Shown: positions 44,041 to 53,736 of the stretch, piece by piece
Numbering within the stretch: the first letter of the stretch is position 1
Layout of the letters: every line of letters starts with the position of its first letter
From: Halocatena salina
GTDB taxonomy: Archaea; Halobacteriota; Halobacteria; Halobacteriales; Haloarculaceae
Reading direction: 5' to 3'
Assembly: GCF_023115355.1 (NCBI RefSeq)
Contig: NZ_CP096020.1
Location: 62,001-126,000 of the forward strand
Length of the DNA: 64,000 bases
The notes under the pieces: model-generated
Database searches by the model: none
Seen by the model: only the letters and a program-made list of their open reading frames with translations
Told to the model about the DNA's origin: nothing
Program-made: the position numbers and the translations under genes

Positions 44041-45198
44041 TTACGTGATCACTCCTGTCTCTCGCAATCGTTCGATCGCCGTCTCGTCGTAGTTCGCCGC
44101 TCGGAGCAGTTCGTCTGTGTGTTCTCCGTGGTCGGGAATGGATTCGTCGCTCGCGGGCAGCTCACACACTGCGGGAAAACCGATTCGCGGCGGGGCAGTG
44201 TCGTCCTGTATGAGTCCGCGAGCACGGCAGTGAACCGATTCAACCGCCTCGTTAGGTGTATAAACACCGTCGACGGTCGCGTCTACGTCGTCGAACGCCT
44301 TGACCCACTCCGCACGCGTCCGGTCACCGAAAATAGAGTCCAATTCCTCACGGAGGGCCTGCCGCGCAGCCGGATCGGATGTCATGTGCTCGTCACGTAG
44401 GTCGTCGCGGTCGATCGCTCTACAGAACGCTCGCCAAAACTGTGGTTCGAGTGCTGCGAGTGTGACGTGTTTTCCATCAGCGGTTTCGTAGATGTCGTAC
44501 CACGGGAGTCCGCCGGTGAGTGGTGTTTCGCCGGGCCGAGGCGGCTTCTCGGAGAACACTCCGGCTGTGAGCGATTGGGCAAAAGAGAGCACAACGTCGG
44601 TCATCCCGACATCGATGTATTCACCTGTGCCGTCGCCGAGTTCGCGTGAGCAGAGCGCGCCAACGATGGCGAACGCCGCGAACAAACCCCCACTCATATC
44701 TGCCACCTGGTAACCCGGGACGACCGGGGTATCCTCGTCTCCCCGAGTCATATCGAGAAGTCCCGCCCGTCCGACGTAGTTGAGATCGTGTCCTGCTCGA
44801 TCGGCGAGCGGACCTGTTTGTCCGTATCCCGAGAGCGAACAGTAGACGATCGATGGATTTTGCTCGCGGACGGTCTCGTATCCGATCCCGAGCCGTTCGG
44901 TTACACCGGGACGGAAGCTTTCGATCACCACGTCGGCGTTATCGAGCAGCCGATAAAACGCTTCGCGGCCTCCGTCGGTTTTGAGATCGAGACCGATGCT
45001 TTTCTTCCCACGGTTGACCGCATCGAACACCGATCCGACACCACGAGCGGTCATCGGTGGCATGTATCGGGCGTAATCACCTCTGTCCGTGTCCTCGATT
45101 TTAATGACGTCTGCACCCGCGTCACAGAGCAGTTGGGTGGCGTACGGTCCCGGAAGGAGTCGCGTGAGATCAAGCACGCGAACAGTATCGAGTTGCAC
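44041..45198 (-). CDS. CoA-transferase family III (CaiB/BaiF) protein
   Basis: A 385-residue enzyme of the class III CoA-transferase family, which also includes alpha-methylacyl-CoA racemase. Landmarks are VRVLDLTRLLPGPYATQLL at the N-terminus, GADVIKIEDTDRGDYAR, NRGKKSIGLDLK, and AGHDLNYVGRAGLLD, where the Asp of GHDLNY is the expected catalytic residue near 147. ADMSGGLFAAFAIVGAL and the C-terminal GFPAVCELPASDESIP complete the pattern. It moves CoA between acyl groups or racemises acyl-CoA in lipid or carnitine-like metabolism. Together with the acyl-CoA dehydrogenase further upstream it suggests acyl-CoA catabolism, but they are not adjacent. Confidence 0.88.
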   Translation of the reverse strand: MQLDTVRVLDLTRLLPGPYATQLLCDAGADVIKIEDTDRGDYARYMPPMTARGVGSVFDAVNRGKKSIGLDLKTDGGREAFYRLLDNADVVIESFRPGVTERLGIGYETVREQNPSIVYCSLSGYGQTGPLADRAGHDLNYVGRAGLLDMTRGDEDTPVVPGYQVADMSGGLFAAFAIVGALCSRELGDGTGEYIDVGMTDVVLSFAQSLTAGVFSEKPPRPGETPLTGGLPWYDIYETADGKHVTLAALEPQFWRAFCRAIDRDDLRDEHMTSDPAARQALREELDSIFGDRTRAEWVKAFDDVDATVDGVYTPNEAVESVHCRARGLIQDDTAPPRIGFPAVCELPASDESIPDHGEHTDELLRAANYDETAIERLRETGVIT

Positions 45199-45363
45199 AG
45201 TATCGAGTCAGCCGTCACCACCGTAAAACTACGTGACGTTTCCGAAAAGTCGGCTATTACATGTGCTATAAAGACGGAATTCAAATTTATATCTTATAAT
45301 AATATACAAAATAAACAAAAATTCTCGTAATATTTTTCGGATCGAATCTCCAATCACGAACTG

Positions 45364-46440
45364 ATGGTTCGTGGGTCTACTCGTCGACGATTTCTCGTGA
45401 CCGTTGGAGCAGGCACAGTACCGTTGGCCGGTTGTTTTACACAGCAGAGAGATGACGGCCAAGACGTTTCTGGAACGGTGACTTTCGATGGTACGACCGA
45501 TCCACGCGAAACCGACCGGAACGCGGTCGAGAAACGGGCCATCGAAGCCTCCGATCCGCCGGAGAACGGGGCTGTGGTTTTCGTGTACGACGACGGGCCG
45601 ATGACGGACTACACACAGGCGTTCCCCGCGCATCAATCATACGATGCGCCAGCGACGGTCGGGATCGTCAGCGAGTGGGTCGGTCGCAAGAACTTCATGG
45701 ACCGGGATTGGATGGGTGTCACGCATCTCACGGACCTCGTGGATGCCGGCTGGGAGATCGCCTCTCATACGGCCGAACACACGACTGTTGGGACGTATGA
45801 ACTGGTCGAAGACGCTGCTCCAAACGATGAACGCGTTTATCCGACGGGGGTTCGACACGGGTTTTGGACACCGAAAGACGTCGAACTTACCGACGGGGAC
45901 AAAACGGTGCGCGCAAACGCTGTTGGCAGGGGTACCGACGATACCGGCCGATACGTCGAGCTTGCGGATCCCGTTGGTGACTCGTTTGCCGCTGGGGAAG
46001 CAGTCATACGATACCCGGCGGATGTGATGAAAGACGCACTCCTTGGATCGAAGCAACGACTCGAAGCGTTGGGGTTCGACGTCGAGACGTTCCTCGCACC
46101 GTACGATGATTTCGATGCGTGGTCGCAGCGGTTCGTCGACGACTATTACATCGGGGTCGCCAACGGCGATCACGGAAGCCGGATCAACGATCCTGACGAG
46201 TTCTCTCCCTACCGTACCCGTCGAGCGTACTTCATCGAATTCACCGAACCGAAATTCGTTCAGCGTGATCTCGATGCGATCGCCGAGCGTGGCGCATTGG
46301 GCGTTTTTGGTGCTCACACGCATAAGGATTCTGTCACAGAGGATCGGATCCGAACGACACTCGAATGGATCGAACAACGGGATATCGAGGTAGTGACGCT
46401 CCGGGATGCGATCGATATCTACGTCGGAGACGGCGACTGA
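45364..46440 (+). CDS. Exported polysaccharide deacetylase-like lipoprotein
   Basis: A 358-residue protein with a Tat-type motif (TRRRFLVTVG) and a lipobox PLAGC at about residue 24, so it is probably anchored outside the membrane. The catalytic NodB-type domain begins at AVVFVYDDGPMTDYT, where YDDGP corresponds to the usual FDDGP metal-binding motif, and continues to ASHTAEHTT, the His-x3-His pair. The late GAHTHKDSV could be the third conserved block. Deacetylases of this type remove acetyl groups from N-acetylglucosamine polymers. The long insertion between about residues 150 and 215 is unusual. It has no direct partner; the next 660 bp hold only a possible decayed gene. Confidence 0.83.
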   Translation: MVRGSTRRRFLVTVGAGTVPLAGCFTQQRDDGQDVSGTVTFDGTTDPRETDRNAVEKRAIEASDPPENGAVVFVYDDGPMTDYTQAFPAHQSYDAPATVGIVSEWVGRKNFMDRDWMGVTHLTDLVDAGWEIASHTAEHTTVGTYELVEDAAPNDERVYPTGVRHGFWTPKDVELTDGDKTVRANAVGRGTDDTGRYVELADPVGDSFAAGEAVIRYPADVMKDALLGSKQRLEALGFDVETFLAPYDDFDAWSQRFVDDYYIGVANGDHGSRINDPDEFSPYRTRRAYFIEFTEPKFVQRDLDAIAERGALGVFGAHTHKDSVTEDRIRTTLEWIEQRDIEVVTLRDAIDIYVGDGD

Positions 46441-46565
46441 CCGACGGTCGTTCCGTGTGTCGCGATGATCCTATCCGCTGCCGACAGACGGAGACTGCTG
46501 CCCGCTACGGATAAACAGTCTCACCGAGACGAGTATCGCTTATACTCCAAGCGTGCCGTGATCCA

Positions 46566-46922
46566 GTGTCGAGCGAACGTAGCCTGCATCCCTGTCCCGA
46601 TCACGCCGCACTCGGGATCCGTGGGCGGACATCGTCTCGATGTGCAACGGCATTCCGTCGTTGCAAGCCATCGAGGTGGTCTGCCCGAAGCGTATGGAAC
46701 TGGTCGCCTCCAAGCTCACGGATCCGGACGCGTAGGTGGACGAACTCCGACGACTTGACGATCCAGCGGTGTACGACGCCTTCGCCGAACACGGCCGGAA
46801 ACGGGCAGAGGAGTACAGCGAGCGGCTTCCGGCGCAGATCCAACGTCTACAAACAGTTCTTGAAAGAGTGTGGCTGAACGATAACAGTGTCTCTCACTCG
46901 GTAGTAGTCTCTGGAGTCCTCT
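46566..46922 (+). pseudogene. Possible decayed C-terminal end of a GT4 glycosyltransferase
   Basis: Plus-strand frames give IVSMCNGIPSLQAIEVVCP, then ELVASKLTDPDA, a stop, and VDELRRLDDPAVYDAFAEHG followed by RKRAEEYSERLPAQIQRL. The last part matches the usual end of GT4 enzymes (DDPxxxxxLxExGRKRxEEYSWExxAxQ). Internal stop and frame changes mean it is not functional. The assignment is tentative because only weak, tail-type similarity is present. Confidence 0.4.
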
Positions 46923-47074
46923 AGCGCTGCTGAAGCTCAGTGATCGAACGCTTCTGGCGTACCGATCCTCGTACTCGGACATTCCTGTGAGCCGAGCAAA
47001 TGGAATATCACATCTAAAATGGTACACAATAGGATGATCATAAATATTCTATTGATATTTCATGAGAACAGAAA

Positions 47075-47082
47075 CTTTATTT
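47075..47082 (+). promoter_or_regulatory. TATA box for the universal stress protein gene
   Basis: CTTTATTT is centred about 27 nt upstream of the ATG at 47105, typical of a leaderless haloarchaeal promoter. Confidence 0.55.
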
Positions 47083-47104
47083 GCATAGAAAATAACATAG
47101 CACT

Positions 47105-47551
47105 ATGGAACAACTACTCGTTGTAGTCGAGCCAACCGAGCCATCGAGGGAACTGGTACACGAGGCCGGTGAGGTCGCCGAGGCGGTCGGTGCTGAGGTG
47201 CTGTTGATTCACATCACCACTGCTTTGGAGTACAGCACTCGTCGGAAAGCCAGAGAAGAACCCTTGAGTAGCACAGAAACGTACACTCGAGAGGAAGCCA
47301 AAGAGGGGGCGACACGGATCGCTCGTGAGATGGGTGATGACGTCCTTTCGGAGTTCGATGTCGAATACGAGGCATCTGGTTATCTCGGTGATAGGGCCGA
47401 GACGATACTCGAAGTCGCCGATCAGCACGACTGCGATCACGTCTTTCTCACGGGCCGTCAGCGCTCACCGGCTGGAAAAGCTATTTTCGGTGATGCGACA
47501 CAAAAAGTCGTCCTCAATTTCGACGGTCTTGTCACTGTATCTACTAACTGA
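47105..47551 (+). CDS. Universal stress protein (UspA family)
   Basis: A 148-residue cytoplasmic protein of normal UspA length. It opens with the beta strand QLLVVVEPTEPSRELVHEA and ends with the nucleotide-binding region VFLTGRQRSPAGKAIFGD followed by VVLNFDGLVTV. The G-x2-G-x9-G(S/T) motif is present in the variant GRQRSPAGKAIFGDAT, so ATP binding is plausible. Haloarchaea carry many such genes with roles in stress tolerance. It is monocistronic. Confidence 0.9.
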   Translation: MEQLLVVVEPTEPSRELVHEAGEVAEAVGAEVLLIHITTALEYSTRRKAREEPLSSTETYTREEAKEGATRIAREMGDDVLSEFDVEYEASGYLGDRAETILEVADQHDCDHVFLTGRQRSPAGKAIFGDATQKVVLNFDGLVTVSTN

Positions 47552-47735
47552 TAACGTTTCACAATCTCCTATCACTACAGTGGGTTATACAGCGGGTTTT
47601 TGCGTTGGACCGACCGAATCGAGTGCTCATCAGTACTAGTGGTGTCTGCTCGCAGTTGTTTGGCGATTCAACGAGTCGATTGACGGGTTTATGCACTCAT
47701 TGATTATCTGTGGGTAGCCCGAAACGGCGGACAGT

Positions 47736-49880
47736 ATGCCCATCGTTCCGAATCGGACGGTTCTAGCGTTACTTCTCGCGTTAGTTTCGTATCTGCTGCT
47801 CGATGTCGTGTTTGGTGGTGTACTGCCGGGAAGTTTCCTGCTACGACCGTTTCTCGGGATCGTGTTGCTCTCAGTAGTACCGGGATATTTGTTCGTCGTG
47901 CTACTGAGAATCCGTGATCGTCGACCGGGTCGGATCGTTCTGTATTCGGTCGGACTCAGTCTGTTTGTCGTGGTCGTCTCGTCGCTCCTACTCAACGGTC
48001 TGTTGTCACTGCTCTCGTTCGACCGCCCGCTCTCTCCGGTGGGTCTGACAGTCACCGTGTTGGTGCTCGTACTCGGTATGGCTGCGGTATGTTACGCCGC
48101 CGGTCCGGCCCTTCGATCACCGCTTGGGTCGTTGTCGCTGTCACATCGTGACCGAATCGCTGTCGTAGTCGTGAGTTTATTGCCGGTGGTTTCGATCCTC
48201 CTCACCGTGTTCTCCGAGATCCCTCGGTTCGACCAGTTGCATCTCGTACTGTTGTGTCTCCTTTCGACCGTACCACTAATACTCCGGCGGTGGCAGGGAT
48301 CACCTGTCCTCTCTCCGTACGCGATCTGGGCGGTTTCGGCGGCCGTGCTGTTCCAGATGACGCTGGTCTCAGGGCACCTGTGGGGCTTCGATATCCACTT
48401 TGAGTATGCAACGGCCGCGGATATCCTTCACGAGGGATACTGGAATCCGGAAGCCAGCGCCCCGAGCAACTCGTTGGCGACAGTTACGCTGTTGGCAGCC
48501 GTTTACTCGATGGTCACGGGATTAGACCTCGTGTGGGTGTACAAGTTCGTCTACCCGTTGTTCGTTTCGCTCCTCCCGCTTGGCATCTGGTACGTCGTAC
48601 GGAGCACCTTCGAGGATCGATCGATCGCCACGCTCGCCCCATTCGCTCTCGTGTTTTATTATGGTTATTTCAAAGATATGCCCGACAAACAACTAGTCGC
48701 TGGGCTGTTTGCCGTTCTCTTGCTCGTCGTATTTCTCGATACGAAACTGTCCCCCGCCCAGCGGTGGACCCTCGGTCTCGCGTTCGCCGTCGCACTCACG
48801 TTCTCACACTACGGTGTCAGTCTGTTGTTCACCGCGTTTCTCGGCAGTGCTCTTCTGGCTCGCTATACAGTACAAACGGTGACGACGGTCGACGTTGACG
48901 CTCGTCTCACCCGTCCGATGCTTATCGGCTGTCTCGGTGTGTTTTGGGTCGTGTGGTATCTGTTCAGCGCCTCCGGGGTGAACTTCTACCGCGTCGTTGG
49001 GGTCGGCTACGAACTCCTCTCGGTGCTTCCCTTTCCGATGGCCGAACGGAGCGGGGCGGCGTACGCGACCGCAGGATTCACGTCGGTATATTGGCTTATT
49101 TACAAATTCCTGTACATCACTCTGGTGGGACTCATCGGGATCGGAACGCTTGATGCCCTCTCTGGGATCGTTACTAGTCGTGATAATCCTCGTTCCATCG
49201 AGTACACCCTGTTTTCGGCCGGTGTACTCGCGTTTCTCGTCGCATCGGTCGTCTTCACGTTTGGTATGGGGTTCGATAGGACGCTCCAGATCGCCCTGTT
49301 CGTGGTGTCTCCGTTTGCGATCGTCGGTGTCCGAACCGTCGTCTCGACCCTCTCGTGGGTTGTCGTCCGCCTTTCCCGGAACGGACTCCGCGAGCGCATT
49401 GCTGCTGTTCCAGTTGAGGGACTTTTCGCGGTGTTTCTCGCCGTGTTGTTTCTGTTCAGCTCGGGCACCGTTTTCGCGTTCGGTGGAGAACAAGTCCCAC
49501 CGTACAACATCAACGTCAATGAGGACGCCGGGTGGCCAGTGTACACTCAAAGCGAAGTCGACGCCACGCGATGGTTGGCAACACACACCGATACCAACGA
49601 CACGATCGCGGTTTACAACGAATGGGACCAGATCAAAAGTCGGGATGGATTGCTCGTGAGTGAGGTCGTTCCTGCGGATGAGCTGGAACCGATCTGGCTG
49701 AATCGAACGACGCTGAACCGGAGTGGTTACGTCTACGTGAGTCACAAACCCATGTTGAAATTGGATAGCGACAGGGAGTACATCGATGCCCGTGAAACGA
49801 CGTTTTATCGACGAACGCTCTCGACGGCCGAGCGTGTATACACGGACGAGAACGTGACGATCTACTACGTGGAAGCGTGA
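47736..49880 (+). CDS. Large polytopic membrane protein, possible glycan-related (GT-C/DUF2206-like)
   Basis: A 714-residue protein with about 15 hydrophobic segments over residues 1-600 and a C-terminal external tail (from QVPPYNINVNEDAGWPVYTQ). An acidic external loop after the middle helices (HLWGFDIHFEYATAADI) resembles the catalytic loop region of GT-C-type enzymes, and KDMPDKQLVAGLFAVLL follows a loop. Length, topology and place before a surface-glycan gene cluster suggest a glycosyltransferase or glycan-modifying protein of the DUF2206-like kind seen in archaea. No catalytic residue can be proven. It is divergent or convergent with neighbours but not overlapping: the beta-helix gene ends 20 bp after it on the other strand. 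Confidence 0.7.
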   Translation: MPIVPNRTVLALLLALVSYLLLDVVFGGVLPGSFLLRPFLGIVLLSVVPGYLFVVLLRIRDRRPGRIVLYSVGLSLFVVVVSSLLLNGLLSLLSFDRPLSPVGLTVTVLVLVLGMAAVCYAAGPALRSPLGSLSLSHRDRIAVVVVSLLPVVSILLTVFSEIPRFDQLHLVLLCLLSTVPLILRRWQGSPVLSPYAIWAVSAAVLFQMTLVSGHLWGFDIHFEYATAADILHEGYWNPEASAPSNSLATVTLLAAVYSMVTGLDLVWVYKFVYPLFVSLLPLGIWYVVRSTFEDRSIATLAPFALVFYYGYFKDMPDKQLVAGLFAVLLLVVFLDTKLSPAQRWTLGLAFAVALTFSHYGVSLLFTAFLGSALLARYTVQTVTTVDVDARLTRPMLIGCLGVFWVVWYLFSASGVNFYRVVGVGYELLSVLPFPMAERSGAAYATAGFTSVYWLIYKFLYITLVGLIGIGTLDALSGIVTSRDNPRSIEYTLFSAGVLAFLVASVVFTFGMGFDRTLQIALFVVSPFAIVGVRTVVSTLSWVVVRLSRNGLRERIAAVPVEGLFAVFLAVLFLFSSGTVFAFGGEQVPPYNINVNEDAGWPVYTQSEVDATRWLATHTDTNDTIAVYNEWDQIKSRDGLLVSEVVPADELEPIWLNRTTLNRSGYVYVSHKPMLKLDSDREYIDARETTFYRRTLSTAERVYTDENVTIYYVEA

Positions 49881-49900
49881 TCACCACCGTTCGATACGAT

Positions 49901-51214
49901 TCAGGTGGTGTTGAGATTCCCCACTCTGATCCATTCTCCGGGGAGATCGATCTTCGTCCCGTTCATCCCGCCGGTGAAAACGTTGTTCGTGAACGCACAG
50001 TCGATAAACGAACCGTTCTCCGCCCGCGCGACGACCCCATTGTTCGCGTTTCCACCGCTTTGGATCGTGTTGCCGCGAACTTGCAGCGCGGTGATGGCGT
50101 CCGAATCGGCCAGACACCGAATTGCCGATCGATATTCGCCCCGGAAGTCGTTGTTTTTGATCTGGTTGCCGATGCTGGTGACCCCCTCGGACGCTCGTAC
50201 GACGATGTGATCCCGTTCTGAGTGCTCCACGTAGCTGTCACAGCCGCTGATAGTCGAATAACTACATCGGTCGAGTTCGATCGACGCACCCTGCTCGGTG
50301 GCGTTGCGATAGAGCTTGGCGTTGGTGATCCGCCACGCGTTCCCTCGGGCGACGATCGCGGGGCCGCCGTTGTTACCGAACCAGTTGGTGTTCACGCGCA
50401 CGACACCGACGGCTGGATGTGACTCCTTGTTACCACCGCCACGGAGTCCCGTCCCCGCATTCGTGATGAATCGACACCCATTGAAGTAGTTGTCATCGGT
50501 GCTTGCTTCGGAACCAGCCAGCCAGAAACCGGTCTCTGGGGCGGAGTGAAAGCCACAGTCGATGAACCGACTGTTCCAGAACGCTCCATAGACGACGTTG
50601 CCAGTGGTGTTGTTCGCCTTGTTCCCATCGAACGTGATGTCTCGAAGGGTACACCGCATCACGTTGTCGCGGGGCGGATCGGGCGTCGTCACCAGATCGG
50701 TGTTCGCGTCGTCATCGAGTTTGATCGTGGTTGCGTTTCGGCCCGATCCGTGTAGTATAACGCCGTGGGCGAGCGTGAGCTCGCTTCCGACGTACGTTCC
50801 GGGTGCGAGACGAACGACGACGTTTCCCCCTGCTCGGTCGATGACGTCCTGAATCCCTTCGACGCCGTCCTCGGGTGTAAGATAATACTCTCCCGGTCTC
50901 TTCGATTCGGGTTCGATGTTCAATGTGATCCAACGGTCGCCGTCTGACAGCGTCCGTCGGGTCGTATCGGTTTGCTCCTCGTCGGTTATCTCCCAGATCG
51001 TACCCTGGGCTTCGCTCGCTGGGGGTCGGTCTCGTTTCGGTCCGACGTAATACTGTTGTCCGATTTGGTAAACTCGATCGATGCTCATTGGTGATGTCGC
51101 ATGGACTCGATCGGTGGCCCGTCGGCTCGTTACCGACCCAGCGACGACGGTGCTCCCTGCGCTCACGATCGCTAGGAACGTCCGTCGTCGAATCGACACC
51201 GACTCCCGAGCCAT
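49901..51214 (-). CDS. Secreted right-handed parallel beta-helix protein
   Basis: A 437-residue protein with a Tat-like motif (SIRRRTFLAIV near residue 7). The body from about residue 110 starts VVVRLAPGTYVGSELTLAHG, as in pectate lyase-like beta-helices, and then shows many imperfect turns of NxxF/NxxI type (ITNAGTGLRG, NTNWFGNNGG, ISGCDSYVEHS, GNQIKNNDFRG, GNTIQSGGNANNG). Members of this fold include pectate lyases, epimerases and surface glycan-binding proteins. The active-site set of known lyases is not obvious, so I call only the fold. It lies among surface polysaccharide genes and is convergent with the membrane protein gene. Confidence 0.82.
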   Translation of the reverse strand: MARESVSIRRRTFLAIVSAGSTVVAGSVTSRRATDRVHATSPMSIDRVYQIGQQYYVGPKRDRPPASEAQGTIWEITDEEQTDTTRRTLSDGDRWITLNIEPESKRPGEYYLTPEDGVEGIQDVIDRAGGNVVVRLAPGTYVGSELTLAHGVILHGSGRNATTIKLDDDANTDLVTTPDPPRDNVMRCTLRDITFDGNKANNTTGNVVYGAFWNSRFIDCGFHSAPETGFWLAGSEASTDDNYFNGCRFITNAGTGLRGGGNKESHPAVGVVRVNTNWFGNNGGPAIVARGNAWRITNAKLYRNATEQGASIELDRCSYSTISGCDSYVEHSERDHIVVRASEGVTSIGNQIKNNDFRGEYRSAIRCLADSDAITALQVRGNTIQSGGNANNGVVARAENGSFIDCAFTNNVFTGGMNGTKIDLPGEWIRVGNLNTT

Positions 51215-51297
51215 TTACGACCCATTTCTCCCAGAACGGATTGGCTATTGTGTCATTGAGCATCCGAAACGATCGGCTAGTGGCCCATTGAGTACGG

Positions 51298-52293
51298 CTA
51301 GTAGGTGATCAGTTCGTATGCTTTCTGTGCGAGATCCATCAACGGCCCCGATTTGATGAGATAATGTGGGACTGGTTCGGCGCTGTACTTGCTTTTATAG
51401 TGAGCGAGCGATTCGAGGTTCGCGTTACCCAAGTCGTACCGATCGACTGACGCCAGTTCCGAGTCGGTAAGGATGTCATCGATGATTCGCCAGTGCAACA
51501 GTTCGTTGGCGTCTCCGTTCCGGCCGGTGCGTGTCCCGCCCTGGAAGAAGTATCCTTTTTCGTTCGAGTATACCACTGTGATACCGCTGGCGAACTCTCC
51601 GGTGGCCGTTTCGGCGGTGTAGATCCGAATCCGATCCCCGAGTGTCTCCACGAGATCTCGGGTGTACGCCCAAGATACGGGATAGCTGTCTCCTTGCTCG
51701 TTCCGACGGGCTTGGTGTGCGGCGTAAATGGCGCGTGCATCCTCGACACCGCCCCGTGAAACGGTGATTCCCGCATCCTCCGCCCCGTGGATCCCACGCC
51801 GGGCCTCCCTACTGAACGACTGTAAAACCTGCTCTGGGGTCGTCGATCCCAGAGCGAGTTGGTAGGTAAAGCGCGCCTCGATATCGAAACCGGCCCAGAG
51901 ATAGGGTCGCGGGTCGGTGTATGCGGTGCTACAGGACAACCCAAACAGCGTAAATGGCTCGTGGGCTGCCACGGTCTCGAGGATCGCTTTCGTGAACTCC
52001 CGATTCACTATCTCCCGCTTGCGCTGTTTGGGACTCGTCGGCATTAGTATCGGTCCCATCTGTGGAATACCGAACCCAGGTGGTGGAGAGATGATCGCCG
52101 TCACGAACAACCCGGTTCGAACGACAGCAGGCAGCAGTCCGATCAACTGTCTGCCCTTGTATCCACCGTACAGACGCACATCTCCCGCGTGCCTATCGAG
52201 CACCCGAAGCGTCTCGGGAGCGTGAGACCACTCGAACCCGGTGGCCGGAAGCGCCTCTTCCCAGTCGGAGAACGTGAGTGTTTCGACGTGCAT
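51298..52293 (-). CDS. FemAB-like GNAT acyl/aminoacyltransferase
   Basis: A 331-residue protein with a double-GNAT layout. It starts VETLTFSDWEEALPATGFEW, contains FSREARRGIHGAEDAGITVSRGG in the middle, and ends with the second half GEFASGITVVYSNEKGYFFQGG, NELLHWRIIDDIL and DLGNANLESLAHYKSKYSAEP, which closely follow the FemAB/FemX pattern. Family members attach amino acids or acyl groups to glycans or lipids. I chose the ATG at 52293 because the upstream in-frame start at 52464 adds an unlikely cysteine/hydrophobic N-terminus. A second FemAB-like protein lies at 54587-55618 in the same cluster. Confidence 0.8.
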   Translation of the reverse strand: MHVETLTFSDWEEALPATGFEWSHAPETLRVLDRHAGDVRLYGGYKGRQLIGLLPAVVRTGLFVTAIISPPPGFGIPQMGPILMPTSPKQRKREIVNREFTKAILETVAAHEPFTLFGLSCSTAYTDPRPYLWAGFDIEARFTYQLALGSTTPEQVLQSFSREARRGIHGAEDAGITVSRGGVEDARAIYAAHQARRNEQGDSYPVSWAYTRDLVETLGDRIRIYTAETATGEFASGITVVYSNEKGYFFQGGTRTGRNGDANELLHWRIIDDILTDSELASVDRYDLGNANLESLAHYKSKYSAEPVPHYLIKSGPLMDLAQKAYELITY

Positions 52294-52623
52294 GCTACGT
52301 AGTACCCATACGAAGTCGATAACTACTGTTAGTGGCCGATATTTTAAACAGAATTGATGGTTTATCAGTTCGTTCGATGTGATGAATCGTATAACGCACC
52401 GATAAACAGTTCTAGCGACCCAATGAATCCCACTGTTAACTACGTTCATCCTTTTCTGTACCATTCCGGCTCCGTTCTTTCACACACCGTTACATCGTGT
52501 TATCGCTCTGTCTCACCACGAATAACCACACGTTAATCATTTCTTGACAATGTAATAAACTGTTCTACCGATCTAATTAGATGATATTTACTACTCATGA
52601 TGGCTAGTTCATAGCCATGAGAG
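52294..52623. other. Divergent intergenic region
   Basis: 330 bp between the divergent FemAB-like and GT2 genes. It is moderately AT-rich, with TATA-like elements facing both ways (TTTTAAAC near 52341 for the minus strand). I see no gene in it. Confidence 0.45.
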
Positions 52624-53736
52624 ATGATGACAGAAGGAGCGAATGATAGGGCTGACGGTACTTCCTCTGAGGATCGGACGGGGGTGATCGGAACCGCTAT
52701 CGAGAATGGTGTCGCTGGGTCGGGCGATATCGCTGCAAACGGAAACGCGATAAGCCACGAACACACCTCCATACAGCAGTTTGAATTGGAGATTTCGGAA
52801 ACGATCTGTTCCGTTCTCGTGGCGATTCCCGCGTACAACGAAGCAGCCACCATTAGCGATATCGTGCAGCGTGCCGATGAGCACGCTGATTACGTGCTCG
52901 TTATCGATGATGGAAGCGATGACGACACTGCCGCTCGGGCGACAGCAGCCGGGGCAACGGTGATCGAACACCGACGAAACAGGGGCTACGGAGCCGCCAT
53001 CAAGACGGCGTTCGAGGCCGCCTTCCGATACGATGCCAACCATCTCGTTATCCTCGATGGCGACGGCCAGCACGATCCAGCCGACGTTCCACGGCTGGTG
53101 GCTGCCCAAAAGCGGACTGATGCTCACCTCGTCATCGGGAGCCGGTTTGTCGATGGGGCCGTATCGAACGCCCCCCTGTACCGTCGTGTCGGTCTCAAAA
53201 CGATCAACGGACTGACCAACCTGAGTCTCGGTGTCGTACGGGCTGCCTCGCGGGTGAGTGACACTCAAAGCGGGTTCCGTGCGTACGACAGGACGGCGAT
53301 CGAGACCCTCGCTGCAGATCAAAACATCGGAGATTGGATGGATGCGAGCACGGATATCCTCTATCACGCTCACCACCACAGCTACTCCATCGAAGAAGTC
53401 CCCATCACAGTGACGTACGATGTGGCGAACGCGAGCACCCAAGCACCGCTGTCTCACGGCGTCGTCCTCGTTCGGAACATTCTGAAAACGATCGAGCGCG
53501 AACGCCCCCTGACAGCGCTGGCCGTTCCGGGTTTTGGACTCACGTTCAGTGGGTTGAGCGTCGGCTACCTATCATTGGATAATTACATCCAATCCGGGAC
53601 GTTTCCGATCGGTCTCGCGCTCACTGCTGCCTTTCTCATGCTCGTTGGGACGTTTGCTTGTTTTACCGCGATCGTTCTCCACGCACTCAGCACCTACTTT
53701 GCGAACACCGGTATGGAGGGCAGACGGGTTCGATGA
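52624..53736 (+). CDS. GT2 family glycosyltransferase (DPM1-like) with C-terminal membrane helices
   Basis: A 370-residue enzyme. After an acidic N-terminus, the GT2 domain (about residues 58-290) shows VLVAIPAYNEAATISDIV, VIDDGSDDDT, the DxD-type ILDGDGQHDP and GSRF, the marks of a nucleotide-sugar-dependent transferase like dolichol-phosphate mannose synthase. Two hydrophobic segments near the C-terminus (about 300-365) anchor it in the membrane. It would load a sugar onto a polyprenyl or glycan acceptor. Its stop overlaps the start of the deacetylase gene (ATGA), so it leads a five-gene coupled operon. Confidence 0.9.
   Translation: MMTEGANDRADGTSSEDRTGVIGTAIENGVAGSGDIAANGNAISHEHTSIQQFELEISETICSVLVAIPAYNEAATISDIVQRADEHADYVLVIDDGSDDDTAARATAAGATVIEHRRNRGYGAAIKTAFEAAFRYDANHLVILDGDGQHDPADVPRLVAAQKRTDAHLVIGSRFVDGAVSNAPLYRRVGLKTINGLTNLSLGVVRAASRVSDTQSGFRAYDRTAIETLAADQNIGDWMDASTDILYHAHHHSYSIEEVPITVTYDVANASTQAPLSHGVVLVRNILKTIERERPLTALAVPGFGLTFSGLSVGYLSLDNYIQSGTFPIGLALTAAFLMLVGTFACFTAIVLHALSTYFANTGMEGRRVR

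Larger units (their letters stand above)
46441..47104. other. Intergenic region with a possible glycosyltransferase remnant
   Basis: 664 bp without an intact gene. The stretch 46566-46922 resembles a degraded glycosyltransferase end (listed separately). The last 120 bp are AT-rich and hold the promoter of the universal stress protein gene. Confidence 0.45.
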
